From positions 1-64,000 of the forward strand of contig CAKJVC010000201.1 in assembly GCA_918026815.1 (NCBI GenBank): 64,000 bases of DNA, in the 5' to 3' direction. The notes beneath the pieces were generated by a model. It was not told where the DNA came from. It searched no databases and worked only from the letters and a program-made list of their open reading frames with translations. Of this stretch, positions 10,501 through 22,349 are shown piece after piece. Every line of letters begins with the position of its first letter. Position 1 is the stretch's first letter. Both the position numbers and the translations under genes were made by a program. Source of the stretch: Chalara sp. BL73 (taxonomy: Eukaryota; Ascomycota; Leotiomycetes; Helotiales).

Positions 10501-13500
10501 TACCAAGATATGTACAGCAAAAGTCACGAACTCTAAGTAAATGCAATGATGATAACGGATGACTAACCCCCCTTGGACGAGCCGGAAGATTTTGCTCTTG
10601 GTACCACCCCTCTGACCATTCCATTCATCCACTTTTTGCTTCTAGCTTGATACCGGGGGTTCCTCCATGCGCCGTCTGATTTCCTTGAAAGCTGAAACTT
10701 GTCCGTGGAAGTATGGCAAGTGGGTAGAAGAGCTCCGCTTCAATGCCTCACCCATGCCAACCCGGTCTCCCCGGGTCCATAGCCATGGTGTCCTTTTAGG
10801 CTCCGATTGGCTCTGAATTTGGTCAGGAAGCGCTTTCAGAGGCTACGGTTCAGTTCAAGTTCATTTCATTTCATGACACAATGCTACTTGACCATGACCG
10901 TGCCAAGGAAAGGTTGGTCCAGGGAGGTAGATAGATTACTTACTTACAGTACTGTCAGTGTGACTGGAGAGTGAGTGTTGCGAGTTCTTTGCCGTAATCG
11001 TGCTTATCTGGCGGTTCTCCCCGCATGACAAAGCGGCATTCACAGAACCCAACCAAGCTCAATTCCATCCCATCCCACCAACACCGGAACGACCTCTGCA
11101 ACGAGAGATACGTCAGTGATGTGAGCTTCAGCCTTCCCCCCCCCCCTCCCCAGTGCAAAAATGGAGGCACCTGACTCATTGTCCGTATATTTGGACCTGT
11201 GGGAGACTTCTTATCTGCTTACAGGACGCTGACGGCATTTCCATCAAATCGCACATTGCTTCTGACTGCAGACATCAGATCAGATCAGCCGTGTAAGTCC
11301 TGGTACCAGTAGTTGTCCTCAGATGATCGCCCGATGAACAATCAGACTACATTATTAATTATAGCTCATGCGGCAGCCCGTCTAAGTAGCCTACTGCCTA
11401 CTGCCTGTTACTGTACAGCACTCGGATCGGCCATTTTCCCCTTTTATGGGTTCGTGTGGAAACGACAACCGATCCGTATAAGTAATTCCGGAATCCAACC
11501 GGGTCCCATTTCGCTTTCGACGCCATCAGCAGCAGTTCTAGGGCGGTTTCAAGTCACTTGACTAACTTTTGCTGCAAAGGTCAAACGCTCGCTTGGGCGT
11601 CCATACTATCCTCACCTGGGCACCCCGCGCGCTTTTTTCCTTCCCCTCCCCCCTGAACTGCCTCTGAAGGACTAGGGAGCCGAGTGAGCAAACTAACGAC
11701 AGGGGAACTTTTCCAAGTCTCTGGTCCTTGGGTACACTATACAAGGCAGACCCCAGGACCCAGCACCGCTGCTTTTGAGCTGCCGACTAGACAGGTGTAT
11801 TGGCAAACGGGCCGGCCGCACGCAAGTACCGATACTTCCGTACTCGGCATCGCTGTCAACCGCCTGGATCGTAGTACTGTACTGTAGTACGGGCGGTTAA
11901 CATGCTGCTGTTCTGGGCGTAGCAAAAGCGCCTTTGGCCGCAACCCGAATGCAAATGCATACTTCCAGAACAGAGAAACATTTCCCTCCAGCACGCGGCT
12001 ACAACGCACTTGGAAAGGACGGGCACATCGTGATGCACATAAGCCGAGAACAGTCTTCGGGCTACACGATGCATCCAATTACGGGCACATTCACAGACCG
12101 AACACCAACAGTTACACACACGGCATATCATTATCATCATCCTCATTCCAGCGTCAATGAAATACAGTAGTATCCTCATCCCTTCCCAACCCATGCCAAA
12201 ACGCAAACGAACCCCGCGTTTTTCTGAGATCCCAGTTCGCCAGTGATCAACAAGACTGCGACAGTGCCTCTGGTAACCAAGTGTTCGGAAGCACCGACCA
12301 GGGTGAAAAGAGGGCATTCAATACTACTGTACGCCTCGTTCACTTGGTTGCTTTTGTCATGATTAGCTGATCACAATTCTCGAGGGTAGAACATACCCCT
12401 CCGTAGAACTTTAACTTTTGTGAAGATAAAATATCCATACAAAGAAGTAGACGTAGGAGCGGCAAAAGCAGGCTATCTGCGGAATGTGCTCATGTTATCA
12501 ATCTGGCGGCAGGCCCAAAACGGGTCTATGCTTTTCTCCTGACAGTATCCGACATAAACGTGCTAGGGTAGGAAGAACACTTGAGAATCCCACGCGGTTT
12601 CTTGTCAACTACTCCAGCGTGATATTGAGTGATATTGAGTGACATCGAATCGGCAGAACACTTCAGGGCTTCTCTCACCGAACAGGACTGAGAAAGCAAG
12701 CGCGTAAGCCGTACGGGCCTATCCATATGATGACTGCTTTACTCAGCCCAGATGCAGATGCGACTCTACCTCTACTTGGGGTTGTGCTTGCGGTGGAAAG
12801 TACTTAGTGTACAGGAAGAGACAAGTCAGACATGTCGTCCCAATTTAATTTTCCAATTTCGTATTTTTCAGAAAAAGTCTCTCGGTCAGGCTCAAGGCAA
12901 GCTCTTGGGGAATATATGTGGAGATGTCTTATAATCCAGGTCTTTGTGGCTCAAGAAGAAGACAAGAAGTCAGGGCTAGGGAGCTTTGATACTGTACTAC
13001 TGTACTTATTACCCAAAAGTGCCTATAAACCTGACCAGCCAAGTCACTAAACTATAAGTAAAGTATTGCCCTGTGCTGTGCTGTGCTGTGCTGTGCTGTG
13101 CTGTGCTGTACTGTGCTGCTTTCTGCTACTGCTACTGCTATTGCGCTGGCAGGCCAGGGCCAGTCCAGGCCAGGGCGGCACACCGCCACGGCCGTCCAGT
13201 AAAGAGGCCAGTGCTCAACATTCCAGGGCGGCATCTCGCGCTACCAAAACTCAAACCAGGGCCGCACAGGGGTCTGCCATGTGCACTTTGTAAACATACC
13301 TCGACCCCTGGCGGCCACTTAAGAGGCTTCCATGTTCCGACACTAAATTCGCGGACTCGTACTTACAGATGTGTGCTAAACTTTGCTGCTCCAAAACGGG
13401 TCGTGGAAAGCAAATGCCGGGGCACAGTGGAGCAATGAAAGCAGCCCACCAGCCCACCAGCCGTTTTATTACAGTAAATTCCACTCGACAGGGCAAGCAT

Positions 13501-14099
13501 TAATTTCTTACAGTGTGTGAACTTACGACGCTTGGAAAGGAGACGATTGACGCTGCCGTGCCCCATGTTGCGGATCCGACCACGCTTTCAACCAGGCCAG
13601 GCAAGCCTGCCATGTTGCCGTCACCGCTCTTCAAAAAAGATTATTATAATTATATTCCATGACGCCCCTTCTGGCGCTACCCGATCCTACATTATGCTCA
13701 CGTTCCCCTTCCAGCGGTCAACCTTTCATCTACTTACATATATACAACCCCCATCCTCCTAAAGTAGCACTCCTTTGAATCTGCTCCTACGACTTCACCT
13801 ACCTTAATATAAACCACGGACAGTATTTAATTATCGGATTGAGCCAGGCACTGAAGACCAACCATACTTGGTCTATTGCGGCCTCATTCATCTGCAACTA
13901 CCCCCAAATTTCGGAGGCTGGCCAAACCACCACACAAGCTTTTCAGATATATAACATCGCACTTCCGCCTGGATCCGTATAACTTCCAGGAAGCACAAAC
14001 AAGTAACGACCGCCTCACAGAGCATAATACACCAGTTCTTGCCTTCATTGGAGCTTCAACACTCATTGCAGCGGCTGCGAAACAGCAACTCTAGAGGCC
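7575..14099. other. 6.5-kb gene desert with simple repeats
   Basis: No frame on either strand shows family resemblance, a signal peptide or joinable exons. Overlapping frames at 9670-10039 are open in two phases and look accidental. Visible structure: an 11-C run at 11136-11146; a 10-bp unit duplicated at 12619-12638; the CTGTG pentamer array at 13071-13120; CT-rich stretches at 11630-11660 and 13680-13760 in the likely leader of the MFS gene. The region could hold a long promoter or non-coding transcripts. Confidence 0.5.
13071..13120. repeat. CTGTG pentanucleotide microsatellite
   Basis: About seven and a half uninterrupted CTGTG units, then an imperfect copy, running into CTGCTA-type trinucleotide repeats to about 13140. 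It produces false open frames on both strands. Confidence 0.95.
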
Positions 14100-16120
14100 A
14101 TGGCTAGTGCAGAGCAATTAAGAACGCGGAAGCGGACACCTCCCTTTCCAAAACGACAGCTGACCATTCTTGGTGAGTAAGAAGCTGCAGAAAATCGCAA
14201 AGCATGTGCATTTTCAGAGGAAACCGCGCTGATTTCGTATAGCCTTATGCCGAATTTGCGAGCCAATAGCGTTCATGTCCATATTTCCATATGTTTATTT
14301 CATGATCGAGGATTTCAAAATCACCAACAATAAGGATCAGATCGCGGTGTATGCTGGGATGGTAACTTCAGCCTTTGCTTTTGCAGAGTTCTCATCAGGC
14401 GTTCCATGGGGCAGATTGAGCGATAAAATCGGGCGCAAACCGGTACTTCTCTTCGGGCTTGCGGGTACCGCATTGAGCATGATCATGTTCGGATTCGCTC
14501 GTAGTTTTCCAGTTGCGCTGCTCGCTAGAGCGCTTGGAGGGCTCTTGAATGGGTGTGTAGCATCTCTGGCCAATACTTTTGAGTGATTTTACATTTTCTG
14601 ATGAGTGTGTGCATCTAGAAATATTGGTGTCTTGCAAACGACCGTTGCGGAAATGGTCACGGTAAAGGAGCATCAGCGTATGTGATTAGTCACACTCCCA
14701 TGCTTGAGCCTCCTTGCTGACTTTGACTAGCCCGCGCATATACCATTATGCCATTCGTTTGGTGTCTTGGGTAAGTCTGGATCTGTTTAGATCTAAGAAA
14801 GCATGACTTAATAACTTCTTCAGGTCGATTCTTGGACCAGCACTTGGAGGTGCATTGGCGAGACCTGCCAGACCAGAAGGCTATCCTAGAATCTTTCTAC
14901 CAGGATCGATCTGGGACCGATTCCCGTATCTTCTGCCTAATCTTGTTTGCTTCGTGATCGTCACCTTTGGTGTTATCATTGGGATATTGTTTTTAGAGGA
15001 GACACATGCCGAAAAGAAACACCGACGAGATCCTGGTGTTGAGGCAGGCAGATGGATCCTCAGCAAATTCACGCTTTGCAAATGCATAGAGCCGAAGCAC
15101 TCGCGTTGTGAAAAGACCTCGGATCCGGATGAGGTGCTGTCTCTGTTGGGAGAATACGAACAGCCTCCTGGATATCGTACTTCAGATGGCTCTCCCCGTC
15201 TTCCGTCAACGCCAACATCGGAGCCCGAGGACGAACTTAGTTTGAACAGCAATCACAGTCCCTTGAGAGTGCGGCCTGCTGTAACAAAGGCATTTACTCG
15301 ACAAGTCATTTTGAACATCATTGGTTATGGAATCCTGGCTTAGTGAGTTATGCATGGTATTTGTTTTCGTGCCTGGTCAACTGACTTGTGATGCAGCCAC
15401 ACCATGACCTTTGATGCCATGCTCCCAACTCTGTTAGCTTCAGGCCGAACAGAGCATCGCGAGAATTGGTCGCTACCTTTCAAGTTTGTGAGCGGCTATG
15501 GCATGTCCACAAAACAGATTGGTGGCGTTCTCGCGATCCAAGGTGTATACTCAATGGTGTCTACAGTTTTCTTTTTTCCGTTCATTACGCACAGAATTGG
15601 GGCACTAAAGCTGTTCCGCGTAATCTCTCTGTCATACCCGATCCTCTACATCACAACCCCATATCTCGCACTCCTACCAGATTCACTTCGCATCGCTGGG
15701 GTCTACTTCGTGGTGATCTGGAAATGCACCTTTGCGACAATGGCCTATCCAAGCAATGCCATTCTCCTTACCAACTCAGCTCCATCACTTCTCATGCTTG
15801 GAACAATCAATGGAGTTGCAGCCTCGACTGCCAGTCTTTCGCGAGCCTTTGGTCCTACAGTCTCGGGATTCCTATTTTCAGCTGGTCTGCAGCTAGGATA
15901 CTCCGGACTTGCCTGGTGGTGCAGCGCCATCATCTCCATTGCAGGCGCAGTGATCAGTCTTAGCATGAGCGACAAAGGCGGCCGCATGGATCCGGACGAA
16001 AAAGACGAAGACACTGAGCCTGCCTTCGAGGACCACATCCTTGACTCGAATGCACTGGAATGCGCATTTACGGCTGAAGCCAGAGTAGACGAGTTTGAAG
16101 CAGACAATCCTGTCAGATAA
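14100..16120 (+). CDS. MFS transporter of the ZIFL/Ycr023c-like type
   Basis: Six exons (14100-14172, 14243-14552, 14619-14677, 14731-14770, 14824-15342, 15397-16120) add up to exactly 574 aa plus stop. The N-terminus reads QLTILALCRICEPIAFMSIF across the first intron. The MFS signature between TM2 and TM3 is GRLSDKIGRKPVLLFG, and TM5 has LGSILGPALGG. A long hydrophilic central loop (about residues 230-310, Ser/Pro/Glu-rich) separates the two six-helix halves, and the tail is acidic. Family: fungal relatives of plant zinc-induced-facilitator-like carriers and yeast Ycr023c; substrates are mostly unknown, probably organic ions or metal chelates at the plasma membrane or vacuole. All domains are intact. 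The desert upstream leaves room for a long promoter. Confidence 0.88.
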
Positions 16121-17459
16121 ACATGTCTTCTCGGGTGTCGCGAAATACGATCAGCGAAACGAATCTCTTTTTCTTTTCCTTTGGAGGTCCATCTGTATAA
16201 AAAAAAGCATTCTAACGGCGTCATGTTCACGTTTTCTGTTATTGCTTTTGCACCTTAGATAGATATCCATGATTATTTTAGCTCTTACATTGGCGCATAG
16301 TTCAGAGAAGGAATTGGGCAGAGGGAAAGGAGTTCACAAACTATAGAGAAGGGAAACCCAACACTTGGGAAGGAGTTCTTAGCATCGTTACCCCCATGGA
16401 TTTTGTTGCTGGGCATAGGATAGGCATTTCTTCGGCGCGACTTTTATTTTTCTCTGCGTGCTTCTGGAACAGCCCGCATGAGCAGATGGCTACAACCCCA
16501 TCAATATGAAAGACTTCATATATTTATATCGCTTCTGCCTTAATGGTCCCCATGAGACAGGTACATCTCATTCAGCCGTGCCCGGTGATATAACCGTCAA
16601 CAGTCACAAGTCCACGTCCCTATCTGTTGCGTTGGAAGCACATTTCCTCTTTCATAGCATACTCTCCGTAGGTTAATGCACCCACTCAATCTACATTCTG
16701 CAAGTTTCTACTCAATAGGATAGCGATTGCAGGCTGTGATCCAACCTCGGCAAGAGCAGAACGAAAGGCGAACAGTTCACCGATCATTGATACAGGTGAA
16801 CCCAGTAAAATAAATATCACCAAATGGAATAGCCTATAATTCAAATGACAAAGCGCCGTCTTGTGTTAATCGCTGGTATCTATGCTTACTCGATGGCTAC
16901 ACATAAGATTGCACTCCCCACACTCCCAAGCGCAGCCACTGGTTTGGTTTTCCAGAACCACGATTGGCGAGATGCGAGCCTTATCTGTCAGCGATATCGA
17001 AGGCCCCTGACCCTATAGATTTTCCAGTCCATGCGTCCCCTCCCGCCCGCACGGCTGCACAGCTCTGTGGGGAGCTTCTGCGAAGATGGACTTTTGGCTC
17101 TTCCATGAGCATGAGCATGAGCATACGGATTTCTGTCTTTCAATTTCTCATGAGCCTCAATTGCTCCTCCAGCATTCAAGAAAATCACATTCTGAGAGAT
17201 AAGCGTAGTACGGGGTTGTGGGGATTTGAGGTGGCATGATAAGGAACTTTTGGGCCGAGTTTGAGGCGAACTTTACAAAAAGGATAGAAGCTTGATAGAA
17301 GGGCATTGGGAGGGGAAATGAACATGCGCATGCTGCAATAACACAGAACAGGACAGGGAAGCGCGAACCGTAAGAAGCTCTGCGCATCACCGGCCAACTG
17401 CACATACCGCCCTTAATACTGGCAATCCTTCCACATTTTACACGACCTCCCTCTTCACT
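16121..17459. other. Intergenic between the MFS transporter and the Zn2Cys6 regulator
   Basis: Both flanking genes run plus, so this is the regulator's promoter. Four consecutive ATGAGC-like units lie at 17105-17125. No gene is supported. Confidence 0.45.
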
Positions 17460-20400
17460 ATGAACCCGCAAGAACCTTTCTCTCCTCCTACACCGGTACC
17501 TACCGTACCTCCGCCAGCAGGATATCCCTCGAAACGTGCACGGCATTCTCCGCCTAGCCCGGAGAACGTTGACATCGGCCCTGCACCGAACGTCGGAGGA
17601 GAGGTCAAGCTTGGAGGCAAGAAGGAGGCTGCAGCGAGCAGCTTCCGAAATGTTAGCGCGTGTAACAGATGCCGGTTAAGGAAAAATAGGTGCGATCAAA
17701 AATTGCCCAGCTGTGCGAGCTGTGAGAAGGCGGGGGTGAAGTGTGTAGGATATGACCCAATCACCAAGAGAGAGATCCCAAGGAGGTCAGTAGTCTCCTC
17801 TTATGAAAGACTGGCGCAGAAAAAGCGTAGCCTGCAAATATAATGGATGGAGCATAACACATCATGGCGATTCGATATTGGAACAGAAAGCTAATTGATT
17901 CTAGTTATGTGTTCTATCTAGAAAGCAGAGTAGATTATCTAGAGCAGGTTCTGCGAGAGAACAACATCACCTTCGCGCCAGCAGATGTCCTCGATCATGA
18001 CCTAAGGCCCGGCGTAGACCCGAATATTGTGCATACCCCAACCGACGACGGGGCGCCGCCTAATGGTACATCCACTGCTGCTCACAAATATACCTCTCAG
18101 GAAGTAGCTCGTCACAAGAAACAAGATGAGGAGGGCAAGCTGAACAAGCTTGTAAGCAACATTGGCAGCGTATCCGTACAAGGAGCTAGTGATTCAAGAT
18201 ATCTGGGAAGTACATCCGGCATCAGCTTCGCGCGCGTGGTTTTCGCAGCCGTGAAGTCGAGTGTTAGTGGTGCAAACAGCGATAAAAGTGGAGTGAGACC
18301 TTCGCGCCCTCCTATCTCAACCAAAGCCGCGGCCACGGGGGGAACATCGATGCGAGACTCGTTTTTCGGCCTACATACCAAGCCCACGATCAAGCAAGCG
18401 CCGTTCCCTGACAAGGAGCTGGGTCAGCGGCTGGTAAACTTCTACTTCGAACATGCCAATCCACAGATTCCAATCTTGCATAGAGGCGAGTTCATGAACG
18501 TGTTCGAATTGGCGTATGAGGACGGGGATAAGAGGGTTAGAACGCCGAAGGAGCTGTATCTGCTGAACATTGTATTTGCGATTGGAGCTGGCATTTTCCT
18601 AGGGGAAAAAGAGGAGAGCGATTTGGAGAAAGAGCGAAAGAGGAGAACATTAGCTGGGAGGCAGTGTCAACCAGAAGAATACCACGCTAGCGCTATTGTG
18701 CATTTAGAGGCGTGTCTAAGCCTACCCAGCGCAGCCGCTAGCGGGGATGGATTTGGAGGCGGGCTCGAAGAGCTGCAAGCAGTTTTGTTGCTGGCAGGAT
18801 TCGCGCTGTTACGACCTGTGGCGCCTGGCTTGTGGTATATAATTGGGGTGGCAGTAAGACTAGCTGTGGATCTTGGCCTACATTATGAAGATGGGAAAGA
18901 CATAGAGGTTGGTCTTGAAGGAGAGGAAGGTAAGGAAACTCTAGAGCAAAGGGAACGAACGTTACGGGAGCGAGGCAGAAGAGAATGGATACGGGACTTC
19001 AGGCGGAGATTATGGTGGTGCACATATTCCTTCGACCGACTTGTCTCAACCTGTGTGGGAAGACCCTTTGGAATCACAGATCAAGTGGTAACCACAGAAT
19101 TTCCCTCTCTACTCGACGACAAATACATCACCCCAACGGGCTTCCATCCACCCCCTACCGGAACAGAGCAATCTTATAAACATGTTACGTACCATTATAT
19201 ACGACTTCGATTACTACAATCTGAGATGCTACAGGTGTTGCAGCACCAGCAGGCGCAGATAGCACGCGCAGGAGGCGCTAACCAACGAAATCCATATATG
19301 CATACCTCGCTGCCATCACCTTTTCTCTCAAAGTTTGACAGTTTCCGTAGCTGGAGGATTGATATCGATAAGCGCCTTTGGGAGTGGAAGTCGAGCGCGC
19401 CAACAAAGAAAGAAACTGGTGTCGGATTTTCACTTGAATTCCTGGAGCTGAATTACTGGCAATGTGTTATAATGCTATACAGGCAGAGTTTGAGTGTCCC
19501 TCCAATGTTTGAGGGTGAGTATAATACGAGCGACGAGGTGCAGAGTCCAAGTGTGCATAATGTTGAGTTGAGAGAAGATGAAGAAAGAGTATTTTTGAAG
19601 GTGGCGGAAGCAGGGCAGAGAGTATTGCGGTTATATCGACAATTGCATCGAGTACATCTGGTGAACTATACATTTCTGGCTACCCATCATCTCTTCATGG
19701 CTGGTATTTCGTTCTTATACGCAATCTGGCACTCGCCAATTGTCAGAAGCCGTTTGGTATGGTCCCCAGAATAACTGGGAAATATAAGCTAACAAGGATA
19801 GACAATGGATGAAGTAGATTTCACGATCTTAGCCGCAACATCTGTACTCGGAGATCTTATTGAAAAGTGTCCACCAGCCGAAGCCTGCCGGGATGCATTC
19901 GACCGAATGTCTAAGGCCACAGTCCAGATGTGTATGTCTACCACAGGATTCTCGTCCTCAACTTCCCAAGGACTTAATTCTCGCCAACATAAAGGCTCGA
20001 GTTCATCTACGAACACAGCCTCTGACAAGGACTATTTTATCGCCAATGGTAGCGGGAAAGGCTCTGGTCGTGGTACTAGACGCATGAAGCCAGCATTTGA
20101 CATGGGATTTAACGACCTTCTTGGTCCGATTCCACGAACAGGCAGTGGTGCACCCGGAAAGTTGACACCTGGTGGTAGCCAGCCCGTCAAGAATGAATTC
20201 GAGTTTGGCACCGTCTCTAACTCGCTGACGCGCCAACCGACTACAAAGACACCCTCACAATCGTCTCCTACTCAGTCGCACCATCCGTCACCCAATGACT
20301 TCGCCATCTCTCCTCCGCTCTCATCACTTGATAACGTAGTCATCGATCCTTCCTTACTTCCTTCTCCAACATCAAACTTCTCGGTCCCACACCAGCAGCA

Positions 20401-20632
20401 ATACGGATTTGGCCAGGACTTTGCATTCTTGAACTCAGGCATTGATTTTCTCGGTAATGGCAGTGGAGAGAATGGATGGGATGGCACGACGGAATGGGGC
20501 GCTGGCGGTGGAGGGGATATGGGCATGGGACTTGGATGGGAAGGAGCCGATCATGATTTCAGTGAAGGGGGAAATGGTGGAATGCCTGATTTATTTGACG
20601 GGTTTTTCTTCGGTGGCACGGGGAGCTTTTGA
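17460..20632 (+). CDS. Zn2Cys6 transcription factor, Ppr1-like
   Basis: Three exons (17460-17785, 17905-19756, 19802-20632; introns 119 and 45 bp) give exactly 1002 aa. Residues 68-96 form the binuclear zinc cluster with spacing C-x2-C-x6-C-x6-C-x2-C-x6-C. It is followed by RSYVFYLESRVDYLEQVL, the linker and dimerising coiled coil characteristic of the Ppr1/UaY group, here completed across the first intron. The middle-homology (Fungal_trans) domain spans about residues 285-560 and includes RRLWWCTYSFDRL and GRPFGI. The C-terminus is Gly/Ser/Asp-rich and fits an activation domain. Nuclear. Ppr1-type factors bind CGG half-sites with six-base spacing; the target pathway cannot be read from the sequence. 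The MFS gene upstream could be a target, but that is only a guess from position. Confidence 0.92.
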
Positions 20633-22349
20633 GATGGCGTTTTAATTAAAAAGCCGTGGTGTACGCAATAATGCATGGGGGACAAAGCGTGTTTGTTGGA
20701 CGAAGCACGATCGGCAAGTACCTTTTATAGCTATGGTAAATATGGGATCTGGGGCATCCTATCAAGCGAAGGAGTTTAGGAGTACATCTAAGTACAGCTG
20801 AAGTAACATAATTTGCAAAGACAAAAATCCTACATCAACGAACCCCATTACATGATCTATATCAGTTATACATAACAAAATCCGAGTTTGTCACCCGAAA
20901 CTCACCCCTCAGTTTTCCAGGCGAGCAAAATTGCTGCTGTAAGTGAATCCTATATCTAGATCAATATGTCGCCAATCGGACCGTATACCTCTCTATCTAT
21001 CGAATTTCTTCTTAGGTTTGCCCTCTTGGGCAGCTTTGAGAATATCGCATGGCAATTCAGCCGGATGTGTAAGGATGACGACCCAGGGTTAAATCATCAA
21101 TACCAAGCAGCTTGACTTCGTCCCGAAACACATTTGGCGTCGTTGTGGCATTTAAGATGATTGTTCGGCACCGGACGAACGCGGGACGAATTTTGTTCGC
21201 GCGCCTCGATCGATGGGGATCATGTCCCGGCTGATTGTCGACCGGAGCGGAAAGCCATCTTTCTTGTATGATCTCGTCAATTGACGCTCTTTGCTGGGAA
21301 GCATGGCTTCTGGGCTTGCTTGATACTCGCGATTCTTTTTTCAGGGGCAAAATTTGCTTTCTTTTTTAGGGCGGCCTGGGGAAGGTGTTCGCCATTGGCG
21401 TGGGCTGTGGTTTTTCCGGGAGCGAGCATGCATTTTTAGAGCTGGATGTGTGAATTTTTATCGTCGATTGCGGAGAATACCATCTATGGCTAAGACACGA
21501 GCAGGTTTCTATATATGCCTTATTATAACGGGAACTTTGTTGCTGAATAGAAATGATACCTGTTGTTGGGATGCTGACTAAGGAGCATTAAGCGACTTTC
21601 GTGGATGTTGATTCAGGGGCTCTTGGCATTCAGATCAAGATCCGTTCTAGCTGAGCTTGCGGTGATACTTGGATCCGCTGAGGTTTCGGTGGTTAGTCCC
21701 TGTGCATGCGATGGTTAGTGTTTTATATTACGGCAAAGAGAAATAGAGAAGAGTATGGATATGGAGACCTTCAGGAGATGAAGCCATCCTGATGTAGTCG
21801 GACTATACTCTGTTCTCAATAAACATAATGAAGAGCTGTTGAGCTCAAGTCTTAGGATATGGCACCATACAGGAGTTTGTAGATATAGTAGCAGAAAGAT
21901 TAGGAAAAGTTGATTCAATCTAGCTGAGATATATGGTCTTCGGCCTTTCGACGACGAAGAAGACCATGTCCAAAGCTCTGCCTGGTTGATTTGTTACAAG
22001 TACAATTGAGCATAGAGTTATGCTGAAGCACCCTGCTTATGAGCATCCATCAGGGATTCTCTACGCATAGAAGATACATGTCCTGCCTTCGCGGTTTTCA
22101 AACGTAATGACAGAGAGTCCTCTTGACGAAGACATGAAACCGTTCTCGGTCGATTCTCTCCTAAGGGTGAATGGATCGCTCTGGGGATAATTCACCCTTA
22201 ATTCTGCCTCAAGATAGAGCTTAGTTGGCAAGGCTGAGGCTATCTCACTTCGAATATAACTTCCAAGCCACTTCTTCCTCCTGTCCTCCTTTTCTCCCAA
22301 ACAACGTCGATCTACCATTAAACACCAGGATCCTCACTCTACGACGAAG
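20633..22349. other. Intergenic, no supported gene
   Basis: A minus-strand frame at 21057-21350 (97 codons), and a phase-shifted stretch just below it reading VVILTHPAELPCDILKAA, could be the worn 3' end of a gene. No partner exon was found. The remainder looks non-coding. Confidence 0.35.

Noticed and set aside
13066..13438. Cys-rich frames of 75 and 121 codons
   Set aside because: Their first third is the CTGTG microsatellite translated; no domain follows.
21057..21350. 97-codon minus-strand frame as a gene
   Set aside because: No recognisable domain, no partner exon, and the plausible C-terminal text just below is in another phase without a clear junction.
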